A stretch of DNA of 64,000 nt. It comes from Strongyloides papillosus (lineage: Eukaryota; Nematoda; Chromadorea; Rhabditida; Strongyloididae). This document shows positions 1 through 12,400 of the stretch, piece by piece (the first letter of the stretch is position 1; each line of letters starts with the position of its first letter). The notes below the pieces were generated by a model. The model saw only the letters and a list, made by a program, of their open reading frames with translations. It did not search any database and had not been told where the DNA came from. The stretch lies in assembly GCA_005656395.1 (NCBI GenBank), contig SRSI01000017.1:124001-188000 (forward strand), given 5' to 3'. A program made the translations under genes and the position numbers.

Positions 1-3000
1 AGCATGGAGATTTCTTGAAGCCGAAATACCTCCCAACAATATTGAACTTAATCCTATAAACATCAAAAATATCTCACTGAAACCTATTACTGCATATATT
101 CCTAATCTCGTCTGAACGGTTGTCGTTGAATTGGTTGCATTTGAAGTTGTTGATTTAATATTGTCATTAGACCAATCAGTTAACCAAAGACTTCTAAATA
201 TAGATGCTGTTGTCGATAATGCCAAACCAGCAATAAAGAATAATGATAATAAGTAACCCATTGAGTTGAAATATTGCATATATACACTGAATTTAACTTT
301 TCCTGTCTCTGTTTTTTCGTAACCTCCTGTTGGTTTGTCAGTAAATCCATCTGTGGATAATTGAGATTTCGAGGTAACTGATACTTTTCTTTTCCTTTGT
401 TTTGGAGCGATCATGGACATCTTTCTTTGTGTGTAAATTGCAGATACTGTTGACATATGGGAGGTTCCGAAGAATGATTCAACTTGTGTATCTTCGTCAA
501 TATGATCAGAATCTGTTTCTGAATACTTATCATCAAACTCCTCCAGACTGTCAGTATCATCAAAATCCACCTCAGTTATATTCTTTTCTGTCTCACATTC
601 TTTTAGTAGCTTTTGGAATTCTTCTCTATTAACTAGCTCTTCATATGAACCCTGAAGGACAATTTCTCCATTTTCTATAACTATTATTTGGTCAGCATAA
701 CTCATGTAACTAAGTTCATTTGTAACTAAGATTCTAGTTTTGTTTCTCAACAATCCTTCAGGTCCAAGAACATCATTAAATATTTTTGCTCCAACATGAG
801 CATCAACTGCTGACAATGGATCATCTAAAAGGTAAATGTCGAAGTTTTGATATACAGCTCTGGCTAAACTGATTCTTGCCTTCTGTCCTCCTGATAGATT
901 AATGCCCTTCTCACCAATTTCCGTTAAATCATGATTAACAAAGCTACTTAAATCATCGAGAAGGCAGGTAGCTGTAAGGACACGTTCATAAAAATACTCA
1001 TCATATTTGGAACCAAATGTTATATTTCCACGAACAGTATTATTTTGCATCCATGGTTGTTGAGGGAGGTATGCCACCTGTCCATCAATCTTAACTTTAC
1101 CACTTATCAATTCCATCTCACCTAACAGCGATTGAAGAATTGATGACTTTCCATTACCAACTTTTCCAACAACAGCAATAAAAGATCCCTTCTCTGCCTT
1201 TAGATTGAAATTCTTTAAACTAAAAGTATTGGTATCAATATTATTTGGAGAATCTTTCTCCCATTTAAACGTTGCATTCTTAACATGAATAGCCAAATCA
1301 TTAACAATTCCATTCTTGAAATCTCTTTGGATCTTTGAATTAATCTCCTCTGCGACAAGGAACTCTTTGAGACGTTTATTAGAAACCATCACCTGGACGG
1401 TTGTTGATATCAATTCAGCTATCGTGGACATTGGACTTCTTAATTGATTAAATAATGTTAATGATACGAAAGCGATTTCTGGGGTGAGGACATTTTTTTT
1501 GTCAATAAATGTGTAGGTGGCAAAAGTGGATAGGGCAACTAAGAATGGGCCAGCTTGGTTTATCATATCACTAGTTGTTCTTAGGAATGAGGCCTTTTTT
1601 ATATATACAAGTTCTTTGTTTCTTAGTTTTTTTATAACATCCTCCATAGCGATTTCCCAGCCATATAATTTTATCACTTTTATACCGTTTAGGACTTCGT
1701 TTACCATTTTAACTCTTTCATCCTTCAAATACATTTGTTTTGTCTGGTATTTTCTGATAATAAGACTAAAAATGAAATTCAGTGGAAATAAGAGAACCAT
1801 AATAAAGATTCCACTTATCACACTAATTCCCATTAATTGATACAAAAAAACCATCGATAACACCATCTGAAATGGTGTACTAATATACTGATGAGTTTGA
1901 GGAGTAATATGTTGAAAACGATCAACATCAATAGCCATTAAATTAACAATCTCTCCAACAGTCTTATCTTTCCTAGCGGTATTAGATAATTTTAACGTTT
2001 TCTTATAGACAGCTGCCGTTAGTACAGTTTGGATTCTGGTACCCAGACGATACGCCTGGTAATAATAATAATTTAAGAATAAACTACTCAATTCGGAGGC
2101 TGAGAACATCCCAACTGCAAGTAAGAAACCATACCATAATGGTGCATCTGGTGTTTTGATGAAAGCAATTAGTTTTTTTAGGAGTTGTGGATTAGCGAAT
2201 TGTAAGGTATCTGATACTAATTTGCAAGACATTGCCATTATAATGTCATATCTGAACATTATGAAGATTCTTTTTAGGATTGAGGGTGGTTTTACGGTTG
2301 TAGGGGTGTCGTCATAAGATTGAAAGTCTGTTGATCCATAATAAGTATTTCTATCTGTGTTTGTTGACATTGAGGAGTTGTGTAATCTACTTGAATCAAC
2401 ATCATTTAAACTTGTACTCAGTGAATCACTTACTAGTAATGGTTCGGTATCGCCATCGTGTTCGAAAGATACATTTTCACGTGAGAAAATATCGTTTCTT
2501 GATAATCGTTTTTTCCTCCTCATTCTTTTTTCTTTCTCAACATCTTTGTAATACTTTTTCATTGCTTTATTCCATAATTTCTCCCATATAGGAACTAATG
2601 TTTCTGATTGATCATTTTTGTTTAAGTTATAAAGATCATTCAACTCAAGAGGTTTAGATTTCCCTATAGCACACATTTGATTGAACCACCATAGTGTTTG
2701 TCTGTTTAAGAAACTTGAAAAAGTTTCTGGTGATATATTTTCGTCATTTTCATAAGATATTTTTTCATATGAACCAGGTGTATCAGCAAATGTGAATAGA
2801 ACAACTTGTGATGTCACACCGATATACCATATAATGTATGAAATGTACCTCGGAACCATATAAATAGGCATTGGATGTAAAGTGGATGCATTATAATTCA
2901 ACCAGTAATACAATTCAGGAATCCCACAAACAGCGAAAGCTCCCCACAACATATGTATTGGACCAGAGGTAATTCTTCCATATTTTTGGCAGGCATATAA

Positions 3001-3442
3001 AAAAAGAATCATTAAAAACTACAAAATGATCATTAACCAAATACAATAAACTTACCATCGAACTACTTAACATTAATGGATAAACAATATCAACAAGATT
3101 CACCTTATTGGACACCGCAACATCATACAGATTATATACAAATATAAAAAATGCATCTATCATCAACACAATCGTAATGGTGAACTTTGCCGATAACAAT
3201 TGCGTCCACGGTAACTCATCCTTCCTTCTAAGGGACGTCTGATAAATAATGAGTGGAGCAAAAAAGTACACCATAATCGTTGGAATCCATACCAAAAATG
3301 TGTGACACATACACTGTGTCACAGCTGGAATATGTTGATATTTAAAAAAGTTTGGATCCCATAGTTTTTCCCCACAAAACGACTCAATATAACTTTGTCC
3401 CGGTACCAGAGGATTATCAACAGTCTCATTCAAGGTGAACAT
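1..3442 (-). CDS. ABCC/MRP-type ABC transporter, 5' part (runs off left edge)
   Basis: Exon 1 is 3442-3056 and exon 2 runs from 3018 past the left edge, separated by a 37-nt GT-AG intron (3055-3019, phase 0). Together they give 1,135 codons without a stop. The order is: hydrophobic N-terminal TMD0, a linker ending near NRQTLWWFNQ, the first six-helix domain, NBD1, an acidic/basic linker, and the beginning of TMD2. NBD1 has Walker A GKVGNGKSS (about residue 746), signature LSGGQKAR (about 835), Walker B IYLLDDP with D-loop SAVDAH (about 855). TMD0 plus the Walker B Asp are typical of long MRPs, which export glutathione and other organic-anion conjugates across the plasma membrane. The H-loop His is Asn (codon 720-718, ILVTNEL). 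The second half, including NBD2, is outside the window. The gene is divergent from RFC4. The class is certain; the orthologue is not assigned. Confidence 0.93.
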
Positions 3443-4370
3443 TGAAATTCATTAAACTAAAACAAAAAATTTATGATGATTATAGGTATATAGAATGACA
3501 ATATGTATAGTTACTTTTTTTTGATAGATGCAATCTAATAAAAAATTATATATACTTAATATTTTATATCAATTTATAAATATACTTTCTTTTTCAATAA
3601 AAATTTTTATTGATATCTTCTGGAAAAAATAGTATATGAATAAGGTGTATTTTAAAAGTAGAAATTTTTAGTGATTTTTCTAATAACTTTTATCATCAAT
3701 GAATGGTATTTAAATTAAAAAAGTTTCAGTATAAAGAGAAGTCTATCTATTGTTTTTAGGTAAAGGATCAAAGTTATATAAAGATAAGCAAAAAAGTATT
3801 GAATGGGCATATATGATTACATTTTATAGAATAAAGACATAAGTATAAAAGATATGCAATAATTAAGATATCTGACTGTTAAAAATAAATAAACCATTCA
3901 ACTTACCTTATCAGAAATCAACATGTATAATGAAGTAATTATTATAACGTTTACTTACTTTTTTTCCACTAATCATTATTTTATTATCTTATCAAATTTT
4001 TTTACACTTTTAGTTTATATCGTTACGATGGAAAGAAATTTTTAACACATACAAAAACCATTTTTGATTAGTTTAGGGTAGCCATCCTTATCAAGGAAAA
4101 AATTAATTTTCCAATTAAAATTTGAATAATCAATTTCATGACTGTGATTTTTTTTATAATTCACGATGTATGCCGGGATTTTTAAAAGTTATTTTTAAAA
4201 AAACAATTAAACACATGAAGAAAATGAATTTTTTACTTATTTTTTAATTTTGTTTACCAATAAAAAAATCAAAATAAACTACTTTGTCTTAAAACGACTT
4301 TCTCTTAAGCGCTTTAATAATATTTGACTAAAGTCTTTGACACAAAGAATTCCTTCATTCACAATTAACA
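3443..4370. promoter_or_regulatory. Intergenic region between two divergent genes
   Basis: This 928-bp AT-rich gap separates the ATG of the ABC transporter (minus) from the ATG of RFC4 (plus), so it must hold both promoters. I see poly-A/T tracts and TATA-like strings but no motif strong enough to name, and no coding potential. Confidence 0.45.
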
Positions 4371-5547
4371 ATGGATAATTTTCTAAAAGGAAGAACAGCA
4401 TCTAAACCGAAACCAAGGGATAATGCTGTTGAAATTTCTGATTTTAGTTCTTTAAGGAAATTCCCATGGGTTGAGAAATAGTAAGTTTGATTATCTTTTA
4501 ATGATAAATTGTAATCTTTTTCAGTAGACCAAAGAAGGTAACAGACGTAGTTTATCAGGATGAAGTTGTTTCTGTATTGAGGCAATGTGTATCTGGAGCT
4601 GATTTACCAAACATGCTTTTCTACGGTCCTCCAGGTACAGGTAAAACATCCATTGCTCTTGCTGTCTGTAAAGAACTATTCCCATCTGATGATGCATTCC
4701 GTGACAGAGTATTAGAACTTAATGCTTCTGATGAAAGAGGTATTAATGTTGTTAGGAGTAAAGTAAGTTAATCAACATCTTTCTTAACAATTTTCTCCAG
4801 ATAAAAGATTTTGCCCGGCGCACTGTAACAGTCCACACAAACCAACCTGGTGGTCCTAAAGTTGCATTAAAAGTAATCATCCTCGATGAGGCTGATGCTA
4901 TGACCTCTGCTGCACAGGCGGCTTTAAGACGTACCATGGAAACTGAATCTAAAACAACAAGATTTTTCTTGATTTGTAACTATATATCAAAGATTATTGA
5001 ACCATTAACATCTAGATGTGCGAAATTCCGTTTTAAGTTACTATCACCAGAGCTCCAGAAGGAGAGATTAAAACTTATTGGTGAAAAGGAAGATGTTTCA
5101 ATAGAGGAAGATGCACTCGATGAATTGATAAAGATTGCTAAAGGTGACCTCAGAAGGTCTATAACAATATTTCAATCTTTATCATATAATAAAGAAACAA
5201 TTACAATTAATCAAGTTAGAGAGATGACGGCATTTGTACCAGATGAAGTAATTCATGAGTTGTTTACAAAGTCTGCTGACCTGAAGACGTCAGAATTGTT
5301 AAATTATGCCCAATTATTTAGTAGAAGCGGTTACAGTGTCTATCAAATTGTTTTACAGATGGTGGACTATTTGACAAGCGAAAGAGCTTCTGGAATGATG
5401 GAAATTGTAAAGGCTAAGATTTTAATGAGACTTGGGACAATTGAGAATAAGATTATTAATGATTGTGATGAGTATTTAGCACTCTTGTCTCTTCTTGGTA
5501 GTATTAAGACTGCCATTGAACATGGTAATAGATTATGTATGAGTTAA
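4371..5547 (+). CDS. rfc-4: Replication factor C subunit 4 (clamp-loader AAA+ ATPase)
   Basis: Three exons, 4371-4480, 4525-4762 and 4801-5547, joined by 44- and 38-nt GT-AG introns, give 364 aa, against about 363 aa for human RFC4. The protein is a small RFC subunit. The pentameric complex loads the PCNA clamp onto primer-template junctions using ATP, in the nucleus. Visible motifs are the RFC box WVEKYRPKK (residues 33-41), Walker A GPPGTGKT (71-78), LNASDERG, Walker B ILDEAD (143-148), the block [13 protein letters not shown], the SRC arginine-finger motif (187-189) and FRF after it. The N-terminal FLKG and the whole central block resemble RFC4 more than RFC2 or RFC5. Start chosen at the first ATG of exon 1, which gives the family N-terminus. 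A candidate AATAAA lies at 5686-5691. The gene is complete with no oddities. Confidence 0.97.
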
Positions 5548-5932
5548 GTAATTTTATCACGAACTATACCTCAGTAACCTATTTATTTTTTTTTTTTTTG
5601 CCAGTGTGTAGTTATTCGATATAATTTTTTACTTGTGTAATTTAAAAATATTTTTTTTTGTTAAATTGACTTTGTGATTTTAAAAAATAAAATTGTATGT
5701 ATAAAACATAAAGAGAAGAATACTAGTTAATGATTTATAATATTTCTTGGTATGAAGAAAGTATTCAGTGGGAAATATAAATGCTTATAAAGATAAAACT
5801 TTATTAACATCACACAAGCATGTTTCATGAAAAACACTTTTAAAGTATATACGTTTTATTTCATACGAATAAACTACAATTTCCCTCAGATAAAAGATTA
5901 ACAGTTACCATAATTCCTAATAAATGATTTAT
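5548..5932. other. Convergent 3' region between RFC4 and QCR8
   Basis: AT-rich spacer holding the 3' ends of two convergent genes. There is an AATAAA on the plus strand at 5686-5691 and one on the minus strand at 5860-5855, about 70 nt after the QCR8 stop. No ORF or repeat is seen. Confidence 0.5.
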
Positions 5933-6252
5933 CTAGACATCATTAGCATAAATTGAAGGGTCTTTTCTTTTTGAATCATGATTAATTTTCTTTGCCGCAT
6001 CGTAAACAAGGTAAGCTGCAGTACCTGATGGAATATAGTAATACCATTGATCGGCAACGTAATTTTTGAAGTTTTTAACTATAGCTTGCTCAAAGAATCC
6101 TTTCATGGGTTTTTGTTCATTTGGAGCAAGACCAAAACGGTATTCTCCGTACATCTAAAGATAGTAATTTATGGTAAAAGTTAGATGATGGAAACACTTA
6201 CTTTACCCATATTTCCAAAGTGTTTTCCAAGGGCTGCACCAGAAACTCTCAT
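5933..6252 (-). CDS. UQCRQ: Cytochrome b-c1 complex subunit 8 (QCR8 / ubiquinone-binding protein QP-C)
   Basis: Exon 1 is 6252-6202 (17 codons) and exon 2 is 6154-5933, with a 47-nt GT-AG intron (6201-6155), giving 90 aa; the human protein is 82 aa. It is a small one-helix subunit of respiratory complex III in the mitochondrial inner membrane. Family features are the N-terminal GKHFGNMGK stretch, a YRFGLAPNEQKP segment before the membrane helix, a hydrophobic span WYYYIPSGTAAYLVY, and the C-terminal KRKDPSIYANDV, which matches the usual KRKNPAAYEND ending. The first exon is needed to supply the conserved N-terminus; starting at the later in-frame Met of exon 2 would lose it. The gene is complete. 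Confidence 0.9.
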
Positions 6253-7919
6253 TTTCTGAAAAAATTTGTTAGTGTAAATTTGGATATTAGGTGTACAGAA
6301 AGTAGTGAAAAACGACCTTATCAATTATAAAAATTTTACTCTTATGACAAATATTGTCTGAGTATTTTGGATAATCGTATATTCATCTTGAAGAATTTAC
6401 AGTTTGGTAAAATGTTTCCAAGATATGAAAAATTATGAATTCAAATTTCTATTACGTTAGAAATAAAGAGTAGATGTTGGGATTTTTATATAGTTTTTAT
6501 AGCTATTCGTTAATGCATGTATGCAACTTTAACATTTCGATCCACCAGATTTTATAATCTAGCTTTGGAAATTTCCATATTGGTAGACTTGAACGTGCTC
6601 TCCCAAAATATAAAGGAAAATTTCAAAACAACTTGTCCAAAGTAGAGAATATAGAAGATTAAAGTGTCAAAATTTCAATTTTTTTAATTAATAGCCGGAA
6701 GACAATTTAACGGTGAATACGACATGGTTGTTTTAATGATAGAAAAGTCGTAGCTTTTTTGACATTTTCAGATGATTGTTCGTGACAACACTACTGAGAA
6801 CAAATAAGATTTTAGAGAGAGTTCAAATCTATTGAAATTAAAAGTTTTAAAAATTAAATTTTACGAGTGTTAATGGATATTTTAAATTATTTAAAAAGGA
6901 AATTTCTGTTAATGATATTCTCTTTCTCCTTGTCAATCAAAAATTTTAAATTTTTATTGTTTATCGCCATCAAATAATTAAGACCATGTCTTTACCTGGT
7001 TTTATTTAAATTTTCAATACATCTTGTTAGATAAATTCTAAAAAATTACTGCAACTCGTCGTTACGTAACTTCTCCAATTTTTAATTAAACTCTACAATA
7101 ATAGGTTTTCCCACTATTCAAGAGTTAAACCTACCAAATTACTCATAAATCACCTAATTTCATTAACTTTTGAAGAGTTATTTACGACACAATACATTTC
7201 CAGAAGTGGTCTTTTTTAAAAACAATTTGGCCAATTATAGCCAAACATTTTTAAAAATTCTTTTACCCTTAATTTAAGAAGAAGTACATCTATTATCTAT
7301 TTAATCATCAAAATCAGTTTAAAGTTGATAAAAGTTATTTTAAAAACAAAATTTATTTTGATGAAAATAACAAAAAAAAGTGTTGAAAGTGGTACTTTGA
7401 TTTGAATAACTCGTTTTGTATCTGAGCAATAGACTTCTTTATAGTTTCACTTTATAAAATCAGGGGTTAGGTTTATGTAGCAGATCTAATCATTTATAAT
7501 CCCATTAATTTATTTTAAGTTATAATAATTTAACTTTTTAATTTAAGAAATAAAATAATTGTTACATTTGATGCTTAAATTGGCCGACTGTTAACAATCT
7601 TAAAATTATTACGCTTCTTTATTATCCTGTATTAATACTTTTTAAAAAAGGTATAACACACTTTTTTTGTTGATTTTGTAGAAAGTTATCTTCTGTACTA
7701 GACTATATTAAAAAAAGAGTATTTTTTATAAATAATTTGGGTAATTCTGACTACAAATGTCTTAAATCGACTTTAGACACTTTAGTTTATAAAAAACACA
7801 TTTTTTTGCTGTTATCTATAGAAAATCAGTTCAATTTTAAAAGAGTTATGGTGAATAAGAAATTTTTTTTCCTAATCTCTTATTTATGATATGAAGAATA
7901 ACATATAAATAAAAAAAAG
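6253..7919. other. Intergenic; right part resembles other M13 spacers
   Basis: No gene seen. From about 6970 to 7880 the sequence is recognisably related to about 9880-10780, and shorter stretches recur near 17280-17640 and 21950-22180. Shared strings include CTATTCAAGAG and a TCTATTAAnTATTTAA-like block. I read this as the non-coding part of the M13 tandem unit, carried along during duplication. Confidence 0.45.
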
Positions 7920-9428
7920 TTACTGATTTTGTTTTTGATTCTTCCATAATTCACATTTATTTTCAGGATTCATTTTACTATTTAACGGGCAATTAAAAGC
8001 TTCAGAAAACGGTTTATAATTTGATAAAGCCACATTAGTGCGTATTTCTCCTGGAGTATGCACACTTTTACGTATACTATTTTCTAAACTGTCTTTACTT
8101 CTATATTCACATCTTTTTCTACCAAAACTAATGAAAAATAATTGTATTTTGGTGAATTTCTCAAAACCACGAACTATTGTATCATTATCAGCAGTTGTAA
8201 AAAGATACCTACTGTAAGCTCGATGGGCAATTTTAAGTCCACCATTATCTGCAATATTTTCATTTAATGTTTGTAAACCATTTATATTTTTATTAGTTAT
8301 ACTTTCTTTTTGCATATCGTACTGTTTAACAAAACACTTACTTTTTTCTTCAAAATTTTCAACTGACATTTGAGTGACATTAAAATTAATTATGTTATCA
8401 CCTTCAAATGTACGATTGTAATTCTTTCTATCAAAAGCATGCAACATTTCATGTGCAATAGCAGTTCCAAGGTAACCATAATTAAGTGACAATGGAAAAT
8501 TTATACTAAACGATGGTTCATTAAGATAATCTGAATTTATGGAAAAATAATTCTGCCCGTTATTATACTTTGCATTACCGTATACATAACTATCCACAAG
8601 TTTCTGAGGATGGAAAAATTCTCCGTTACAAAAACCAAATCTATGATCTTCCATGGGTCTATAATTTTTAACTTGCCTGATGTAGTTGAGAGCATCTTTT
8701 ATTGAAGTTAAGTTAAATACTATTTTTCCTATATTTTGATAACAATTCTCCATTTGATCTATATTAGAAAATTCATATAGATCATACTCTTTTTGGAATT
8801 TCATTGTTTTAAGTTTATGTAAAAAATAGTTTCTTGTTTCTTCATCAAACATATCCCTTTTGTCATCTATTAGAAGTTCCAATTCAAATTTAATTCTTTC
8901 GATCATATCTTCTATTAAAGCATAGTCACCATTCTGCTCGCTTTTTATTTCGTTCTTTTTTAAAAATAATGCACTTACAGCATATGTTCCAAAATCTAAA
9001 ACTTCCTTTTTACATTTTCCAATTTCAACATTAGGTAGTCGATTACATTTGTCCCGTAAATTATAAATATTATTAATTGCTTTTGATTCTCTATTGTATT
9101 TGCCTTCCTCAAATTCTAAAAGCAAATAAATAAAGACAAAAAAGTTTTTACCTTTAAAAAATTTATTAAAGTTTACGTTCCTATTTTTAATATTGAAACT
9201 TATATAATCTTTATATTTCCATTTCTGTGTTTTAATCCATTCGCCACATGCAAATTGATAGAAATTATCACATGGATCTATACTAAGATCAAGATATTCA
9301 TAAAGACTTCTAGATGCTGGATCATTAAAATACAATCCTTGGAAAACATCGCGCACATCACGAATACTTTCGCCCTTTGATACAGAAAAAAGTGCACAAC
9401 TAAAGAGAATTAAAATGAAAAAATTCAT
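7920..9428 (-). CDS. Secreted M13 (neprilysin-like) metallopeptidase A
   Basis: Exon 1 is 9428-9152 and exon 2 is 9115-7920, with a 36-nt intron (9151-9116), giving 490 aa. The intron has no stop and keeps frame, so retention would simply add 12 residues. A signal peptide covers residues 1-19 (MNFFILILFSCALFSVSKG). Then come the M13 N-terminal motif DPCDNFYQFACGEW (51-64), the substrate-binding NA of YGNAKY, the zinc motif HEMLH (about 314-318), ENIADNGG (Glu zinc ligand, about 378), and HTPGEIR with the His and Arg equivalent to neprilysin H711 and R717. The C-terminus is MNPENKCELW. All catalytic positions are present, so it is predicted to be an active zinc endopeptidase of extracellular peptides. 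The distance from DPC to HExxH is about 265 residues against about 500 in neprilysin, so the N-terminal lobe is strongly reduced. It is a neighbour in a tandem array. Confidence 0.9.
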   Translation of the reverse strand: MNFFILILFSCALFSVSKGESIRDVRDVFQGLYFNDPASRSLYEYLDLSIDPCDNFYQFACGEWIKTQKWKYKDYISFNIKNRNVNFNKFFKGKNFFVFIYLLLEFEEGKYNRESKAINNIYNLRDKCNRLPNVEIGKCKKEVLDFGTYAVSALFLKKNEIKSEQNGDYALIEDMIERIKFELELLIDDKRDMFDEETRNYFLHKLKTMKFQKEYDLYEFSNIDQMENCYQNIGKIVFNLTSIKDALNYIRQVKNYRPMEDHRFGFCNGEFFHPQKLVDSYVYGNAKYNNGQNYFSINSDYLNEPSFSINFPLSLNYGYLGTAIAHEMLHAFDRKNYNRTFEGDNIINFNVTQMSVENFEEKSKCFVKQYDMQKESITNKNINGLQTLNENIADNGGLKIAHRAYSRYLFTTADNDTIVRGFEKFTKIQLFFISFGRKRCEYRSKDSLENSIRKSVHTPGEIRTNVALSNYKPFSEAFNCPLNSKMNPENKCELWKNQKQNQ

Positions 9429-9490
9429 ATAAAATTTGGTTGATTATTGTGTAACATTTAAATTCTAAGAAGTTTCTAAACATTATATAC
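9429..9490 (-). promoter_or_regulatory. Core promoter/5' leader of M13-A (TATA-like)
   Basis: A TATA-like GTATATAATG (minus strand, near 9490-9481) sits about 55 nt before the ATG. The leader, including a TTACACAATAATCAACC-like stretch, is shared in position and sequence with the leaders of M13 B, C, D and E. It is unusually well conserved compared with the surrounding spacer. Confidence 0.5.
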
Positions 9491-10813
9491 AAAAAAAGCA
9501 ATTATTTATTTAATGTATAAATTTGAAAGTCTAATAAAATCTATTCTTTTAGCAAAACAATTTGTCAAAATTTTTTATATATAGAAATATAGATACAAAA
9601 TTATTATTTTGTTTAGAAAATATGAATTTGCAAAATCATTTTTATATGCTAATTTTATTATTATAAATATTATATCATCGTTTAATTAACTATGTCACTT
9701 GATTATATTATCCAAAATTTACATTTTTTTAACAAACTCCCAAAAAAAGGCTCAAAATTTAGAACATTTATAACAATATTATTGCTGTTAAATATTTAAA
9801 AACAATAAAACAATGTTGTATATATTTCGTTCTAATATTTTCATATAGGTTTTATTTTTTTAAAGTACCTGTTAAAGGCTATAATTCTATCTGGCATTGT
9901 TTGATCTTTCTTTTTTTTTACTTGGAATATTTTTAAAAAAAACTACCATAATACTTTGCTCTATAACATAACAATTTATGAATTAAACTATGCAATATTA
10001 TTTTTTCTTACTATTCAAGAGCTTATATATCAAATGAATTATAAATCATTTAGTTATGTTTACTTTGATGAAAGTTATTTATAACTTAAAGAAGTGTTCG
10101 CAAAATAGTGTTTTTTAAAAACCTTTGGTCAATTAGGGTCAAAATTTTTTAAAACTACTTTTATTCGTACATTTAGAGCAAAGTACATCTATTAAATATT
10201 TAACCATAAAAATTATATAAAGCTGTAAAAAGTTATTTTGAATGCAAAGTTGATTTTCACAAAAAAAAATAAAAAACGGTACTTTAATTCAGATTACTCG
10301 TTTTGTAGATAAGGGATAGATTTATTTATACTTCATTTTTTATAATTAGACTCAGATCAATAAAGCAAATCTAATTTTATTCAGTTGAATTAAGCTTTTG
10401 TTAAGTTATAACAATTTAACTTTTTAATTTTAAAAATAAAATAGTCGTTACTCTTAAATCTATAAATTGGTCAATTGTTAACAATCTTAAAAATTGCTAC
10501 GTTTCTTCATTATTCTGGATTTATACTTTTCAGTAGAGATATAACTCACTTTATTTTATTATCATTAAAGTAAGTTATCCTTTGTGCAAAACTATACTAA
10601 AAAGAAGATCAATAAAGTTTTTTTATTACTATCTTGCCCACTTTGGATACAAATACCTGAAACCTATCAAGACACTCTAGTTAAGAAAAAACACATTCTT
10701 TGGCTGTTTATCTATGAAAATAGGTTTAGTTTTAAAAGAGTTAAGATGAATAAAAATTTTCTCTTCTAGTTTCTTTTATTAAAAAATAAAAAACATAGAT
10801 AAAATGAAAATTA
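9491..10813. other. Intergenic spacer of the M13 array
   Basis: No gene seen. The part from about 9880 to 10780 is a diverged copy of the spacer at about 6970-7880. A 61-codon open frame at 10584 shows no family features. Confidence 0.45.
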
Positions 10814-12337
10814 CTAATTTTGTTTTTGATTTTTCCATAATTCACATTTATCTTCAGAATTCATTTTACTGTTTATTTTACATTCAAAAACCTCATAAAA
10901 CGGTTTATAATTTGATAAAGCCACATTAATACGTATTTCTGATGGAGGATGTTCACTATTATTTATTTGTTTTTCTAAATAGTTTTTACTTTTATACTCA
11001 CACTCACTTCTACCAAAACTAATAAAAAACAGTTGTTCATCGGTGAAGTCTTCAAAACCAGAAACAAGTAAATCCTTACCACCGATACTTTGAAGATATT
11101 TCATGTAAGCTCTATGGGCAATTTTAAGTCCACCATTATCAGCAATATTTTCATCTAATGATAGTAAACCATTTATGCTTTTATTAGTTATACTTTCTTT
11201 TTGCATACCGTACTGTTTAACAAAACAATCACTCTTTTCTTTAAAATTTTCTATTGACATTTGAGTGAAATTAAATTTATTATTATTTCTAATTTCAGGG
11301 TTGTAACTATCACTATCAAAACCGTGTAAAATTTCATGAGCGATAGTAAGTCCAATATTACCATAGTTAAGTGACATTGGAAAATTTCTACTAAATGATG
11401 GTTCATTAAGATAATCTGAATTGATAGAAAATATATTTTTTCTGAAAAAATAAAATGCATTACTAAATACATAATTTCTTAGATATTCGTAATCCGGAAA
11501 CATTTTCCCTTTACAAGGCTTCAAATTATCTTTATCATTGTCTGGTAATGTTTTATAATGCTTGATTGTTTCAAAAATATTTTCGATGGTGTCATTATAA
11601 TTTATTCCTACACTATCATAACAATCTTCCATTAATGTTACATTAAACAGATAATCTTCATCGTAATTTTTTACAAATTTCATTTTATCAAGTTTATACA
11701 AAAAATGTTTTCTTGTTTCTTCATCAAATATATCTTTCTTTTCATCTATTAATAATCTAAATTCTTCCTTAATTCTTTTAATCATGTCTTCTATTATATT
11801 ATAGTCACCATTCTTTTCACTTTTTATCTTATTCTCATTTAAAAATAATGAACTTGTAGCATAATTCCCGAAATTCAAAATTGTTGATTGACAATCCGCA
11901 ATAGAAGCTTCAGGTTGATCGTAACATTTCGTTAGCAAATTATGAAGATTTTTAATTGTTCTCGACTTATTATTAAGTTTTCCTTTATAGAATTCTGAAA
12001 GCAACTAAATAAAGACAGAAAAAATATTACCAGTAAGAAATTTAAAAAAGTTTATGTGTGAATTTCCAGTACTAAAACTCTTACTATGCCTATATATCTT
12101 TTTCTGAGTTTTAATCCATTTACCACAGGAAAATAAATAAAAATTATCACATGGTTTTACTTCGGGATCAACATAATCATTAAGATTTGCAGTTTCTAGC
12201 GTTGTATTCAATGATTCTGATTCGAAATCAATAATTATGGGACCATTCGGATTGTCTCTATCTACCTTAAAAACTATACCTCCTTGTGATACGAAAAAAA
12301 ATGCATAAGTATAAAGAATTATAGTAAGAACATTCAT
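10814..12337 (-). CDS. Secreted M13 (neprilysin-like) metallopeptidase B
   Basis: Exon 1 is 12337-12031 and exon 2 is 11994-10814, with a 36-nt intron (12030-11995, after codon 102 plus one base). The product is 495 aa. The intron contains an in-frame stop, so unlike copy A splicing is required. Signal peptide at residues 1-19 (MNVLTIILYTYAFFFVSQG). Motifs are PCDNFYLFSCGKW (first Asp changed to Lys), FSNAFY, HEILHGFD, ENIADNGGLK, HPPSEIR and the Cys-containing C-terminus. Zinc ligands, catalytic Glu and the H711/R717 equivalents are all kept, so an active extracellular peptidase is expected. Exon 1 has a divergent Asn/Thr-rich segment between the signal peptide and the DPC motif. It shares its upstream TGATTCA cluster and spacer with copy C. 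Confidence 0.9.
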
Positions 12338-12400
12338 AATAAGTTTGATGAATGATTATGTAATATCTGAATACCGAGAAATTTTTAGGATTATAAAAAG
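12338..12400 (-). promoter_or_regulatory. Core promoter/5' leader of M13-B
   Basis: TATA-like CTTTTTATAA (minus strand, 12400-12391) about 55 nt before the ATG, followed by the AGATATTACATAATCATTCA leader that is nearly identical to that of copy C. Confidence 0.45.

Noticed and set aside
402..2591. Plus-strand open frames over the left 2.6 kb
   Set aside because: They are antisense to the continuous ABC transporter frame and show no family features.
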